A stretch of 64,000 nucleotides of DNA from Rhizomicrobium electricum (GTDB taxonomy: Bacteria; Pseudomonadota; Alphaproteobacteria; Micropepsales; Micropepsaceae), in NCBI RefSeq assembly GCF_011762045.1, contig NZ_JAASQS010000005.1, positions 124,001 through 188,000 of the forward strand, in the 5' to 3' direction. Position 1 is the first letter of the stretch; the number at the start of each line of letters is the position of its first letter. Under the pieces are notes generated by a model that saw only the letters and a program-made list of their open reading frames with translations, did no database searches and was not told the origin of the DNA. This document shows positions 61,967-64,000 of this stretch, piece after piece. A program made the position numbers and the translations under genes.

Positions 61967-63751
61967 TCACCCCGGCTGTCGGCCGGAACTGCTGCGCGTG
62001 TTCGCCGGACCGAAACCGGCGAGATTGAAGGCCGTGTTGACCAGGGCCAGATGCGTCAGCGCTTGCGGGAAATTGCCCAGCATCGTCGCCGACGAAACGT
62101 CGTATTCCTCGGCGAACAAGCCGAGATCGTTGCCGGCCTTCAGATACTTTTCGAACAATTCCTCGGCCTCGTCGTTGCGCCCCTGCAGGCTCAGGCAATC
62201 GGCATACCAGAAGCAGCACGGCAGGAACGCACCTTCCTCCTCCCGGATGCCGTCGTCGCTCTCGGAGTTGTCGTAACGGTAGACGAAGCCATCCCGCATG
62301 AGATGTTTGCTGATGCCGTCCAGCGTGCCGGTAATGCGCGGATCGTGGATCGGCAGGAAACCCGTGATCGGGATCAGCAGCGTTGCGGCGTCGAACGTCT
62401 CGGAACCATAGGATCGGGTGAAGGCGTTGAGACGCTCGCTGAAGCCTTTCTTGCAGACTTCGTCGTGGACCTCGGTCCGCAGCGCCCGCCAGGTATCGAC
62501 GGGGCCGTCGAACTTGAAGCGCTCGGCGGATTTCACCGCCCGGTCGAACGCCACCCAGGCCTGCGCACGCGACTGGGTGAAAAACTCGGGATCGCTGCGC
62601 TGTTCCCAGAATCCGGCGTCCGGTTTGCGCCATGCCGTTTCGAGGCGCGCCATCATCTGCCCTAACTTGGTCCAGGAACTCTCGATTTCACTGCCGGCGA
62701 GAGAATGCCACTGATAGATCGTGTCGAGCACTTCGCCGTAGATATCGAGCTGGAACTGGCGGCACGCGGCATTGCCAAACCGTACCGGCCGCGCTCCGCC
62801 GAAACCCGGAAGCCACTCCGCCTCGTATTCGGGAAGATCGGGATTGCCCAGCAGTCCATAGACCGGCTGCGCCGCCGCCTGTTCGGGTTTGATGGCGTCG
62901 AGCATCCAGTGCACCCAAGCCCCCGCCTCATCGCGATAGCCCGCATGCAGCAAAGCCAGAACGGTCATGGTGGAGTCGCGCAGCCAGCAGAAGCGGTAAT
63001 CCCAGTTGCGCGAACCGCCGAGTTTTTCCGGCAGCGAAGTGGTGGGCGCGGCGACCATTCCGCCGGTCGGCTGATGAATGAGAGCCTTGAGGGTAATCAG
63101 CGAGCGGATGACCGTATCGCGCCACCGGCCCTGATACCCGCATTGCCCGGCCCAATCGCGCCAGTAGGCCTCGCACTGCTGCAGCGTCCGGTCCAATTCG
63201 GCGGAGTCTTTGACGGGACGCCGGCCCAGTTCGAACGTAATCCGATCGCCGGCCGACAGTTCAATACGCGCGTCGGGCCCAAGATACTCTTCGCGCGAAC
63301 ACCACAGACGCACCTCGTCGACCCCGGCGCGGGCAATCGCCTGTCCCTGCTCGCGCGACCATTGCGGCGCACGCTTGCCGTTGCCGAATACGGGATTGAA
63401 GCAATGCCGGACGGCCATGTGCCCGTCTTCGCAAACCAGCATCCGGATGAGTGCACCGTCCGCCGCGCCGACCGGCATGAAATCCACCAAACGCGCCCGG
63501 CCGAGTTCGGTGGTGAATTGCGTTTCCAGAACCAGCGTTTCGTGACGGTATTTGCGCGTGCTCTTGAATGGCTCGGCCGGGGTGATGGTCCAATGACCGT
63601 GCCGCTCGTCGCCCAACAGAGCGGCAAAACAGGCATCGGAATCGAAACGCGGCCAGCACAGCCATTCGATGGCACCGCAGCGGTGCACCAGGGCCGCCGT
63701 CCGCCCGTTACCGATCAGGGCGAAATCCGAGATATCTGGTTTTTGTGTCAC
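61967..63751 (-). CDS. GH15 glucoamylase/trehalase-like enzyme
   Basis: A 594-residue cytoplasmic enzyme of the bacterial GH15 group. The N-terminal beta-sandwich begins DFALIGNGRTAALVHRCGAIEWLCWPRFDSDACFAALLG. The (alpha/alpha)6 barrel has GGSRNWDYRFCWLRDSTMTVLALL, the general acid Glu383 in GFWEQRSD, and the base within the EEE at 504-506 (REEEGAFLPCCFW). Members cleave trehalose or alpha-glucans such as maltodextrin; sequence does not decide. The start is GTG 63751, which overlaps the stop of a possible tiny upstream frame. An EcfG-type promoter lies only ten bases upstream, implying a nearly leaderless message. It could recycle stress trehalose or glycogen. Confidence 0.9.
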   Translation of the reverse strand: MTQKPDISDFALIGNGRTAALVHRCGAIEWLCWPRFDSDACFAALLGDERHGHWTITPAEPFKSTRKYRHETLVLETQFTTELGRARLVDFMPVGAADGALIRMLVCEDGHMAVRHCFNPVFGNGKRAPQWSREQGQAIARAGVDEVRLWCSREEYLGPDARIELSAGDRITFELGRRPVKDSAELDRTLQQCEAYWRDWAGQCGYQGRWRDTVIRSLITLKALIHQPTGGMVAAPTTSLPEKLGGSRNWDYRFCWLRDSTMTVLALLHAGYRDEAGAWVHWMLDAIKPEQAAAQPVYGLLGNPDLPEYEAEWLPGFGGARPVRFGNAACRQFQLDIYGEVLDTIYQWHSLAGSEIESSWTKLGQMMARLETAWRKPDAGFWEQRSDPEFFTQSRAQAWVAFDRAVKSAERFKFDGPVDTWRALRTEVHDEVCKKGFSERLNAFTRSYGSETFDAATLLIPITGFLPIHDPRITGTLDGISKHLMRDGFVYRYDNSESDDGIREEEGAFLPCCFWYADCLSLQGRNDEAEELFEKYLKAGNDLGLFAEEYDVSSATMLGNFPQALTHLALVNTAFNLAGFGPANTRSSSGRQPG

Positions 63752-63852
63752 TCAACTTCGAACGCCCAATAGCCGTGCCGAGTTCCGGTCCCTGCCTGGA
63801 CCGGCGGCCCATTGCCTGCCCATAAATGCGGCACTGCGAACTCGCTGCACAT
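63748..63852 (-). CDS. Possible 34-residue upstream frame
   Basis: MCSEFAVPHLWAGNGPPVQA... to ...WAFEVE, with a GGAAAGGTGG ribosome site before ATG 63852 and a stop overlapping the GH15 GTG start (GTGA). The coupling geometry is neat, but the peptide resembles nothing I know and could be chance. Confidence 0.25.
   Translation of the reverse strand: MCSEFAVPHLWAGNGPPVQAGTGTRHGYWAFEVE
63761..63786 (-). promoter_or_regulatory. EcfG-type promoter for GH15
   Basis: On the minus strand GGAAC (63786-63782), 17 bases, CGTT (63764-63761). Transcription would begin near 63753, at or next to the GTG start. The site is complete, but the close spacing to the start makes it less sure than the other two. 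Confidence 0.5.
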
Positions 63853-64000
63853 GCCACCTTTCCTTCCTCGACCGGTTCCGCGAAAATGGCCTGTCCCGGC
63901 CGTTGCGAGAGTCATGCCCCGCTGCGGAAGGATATGTGCGCACCCGAGTAATACGAGGAATTTCAAAGAGTTACCTGAATGCTTCTCCTGATCGATAACT

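Overview
The window is GC-rich DNA (judged by eye, not computed), most likely from a soil or plant-associated alphaproteobacterium. The evidence is an Irr-like Fur regulator, general-stress promoters of the EcfG type (GGAAC-N16/17-CGTT), a TonB receptor of the Xanthomonas/Caulobacter type, bactofilin, and 'GTCATCCCCGGC' and 'CCGAAAACCGGT' style intergenic repeats. Rhizomicrobium/Micropepsaceae or Caulobacterales relatives would fit, but the genus cannot be fixed from sequence alone. No rRNA, tRNA, CRISPR array, transposase or prophage was recognised.

Region by region. 1-6.4 kb: end of a drug exporter, an acetyltransferase, an Irr-like regulator divergent from a DUF2946 protein and a ZnuD-like metal receptor, a secreted metallo-beta-lactamase-fold hydrolase and a YbjN-domain protein. 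6.5-8.5 kb: stress-type promoter, glycogen synthase and a DUF2934 protein. 8.5-13.9 kb: a nucleoside-salvage operon read right to left (deoC, cdd, deoA, guaD, add), broken by intergenic repeats. 14-18.4 kb: an unknown lipoprotein pair, bactofilin, and amt-glnK. 18.4-19.4 kb: an AT-richer toxin-antitoxin-like pair with two operator palindromes. 19.6-28.3 kb: membrane-bound spermidine-synthase-like protein, glgC-glgA, cheW-mcp, and two tandem paralogous unknown genes behind a perfect EcfG-type promoter. 28.3-37.4 kb: upp, two Tat-exported Gfo/Idh/MocA proteins behind a perfect operator palindrome, two histidine kinases, a class A acid phosphatase and a secreted protein with three cysteine-rich repeats.

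37.4-61.5 kb is the most informative part, a xyloglucan utilisation locus: GntR regulator, GH31 with PA14 (alpha-xylosidase type), GH35 beta-galactosidase, TPR-sulfotransferase, TonB receptor, GH95 alpha-fucosidase, GH74 endo-xyloglucanase and a second GH31 with PA14 inserted elsewhere. It continues into a polytopic membrane protein, a GH89 alpha-N-acetylglucosaminidase and, overlapping it by four bases, a homologue of heparan-alpha-glucosaminide N-acetyltransferase. The gene set closely parallels the characterised Cellvibrio japonicus xyloglucan locus, but the GH89/acetyltransferase end is extra. Endo-xyloglucanase would cut the backbone, the TonB receptor would import oligosaccharides, and the GH95, GH35 and GH31 exo-enzymes would strip fucose, galactose and xylose. 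LacI-type operator palindromes (TGnnAnCGnTnnCA) recur upstream of these genes and of the Gfo/Idh/MocA pair, yet no lacI gene is in the window. Three of the hydrolase promoters share the octamer TCATATAA.

61.7-64 kb: a small unknown gene and a GH15 glucoamylase/trehalase-like enzyme with a third EcfG-type promoter.
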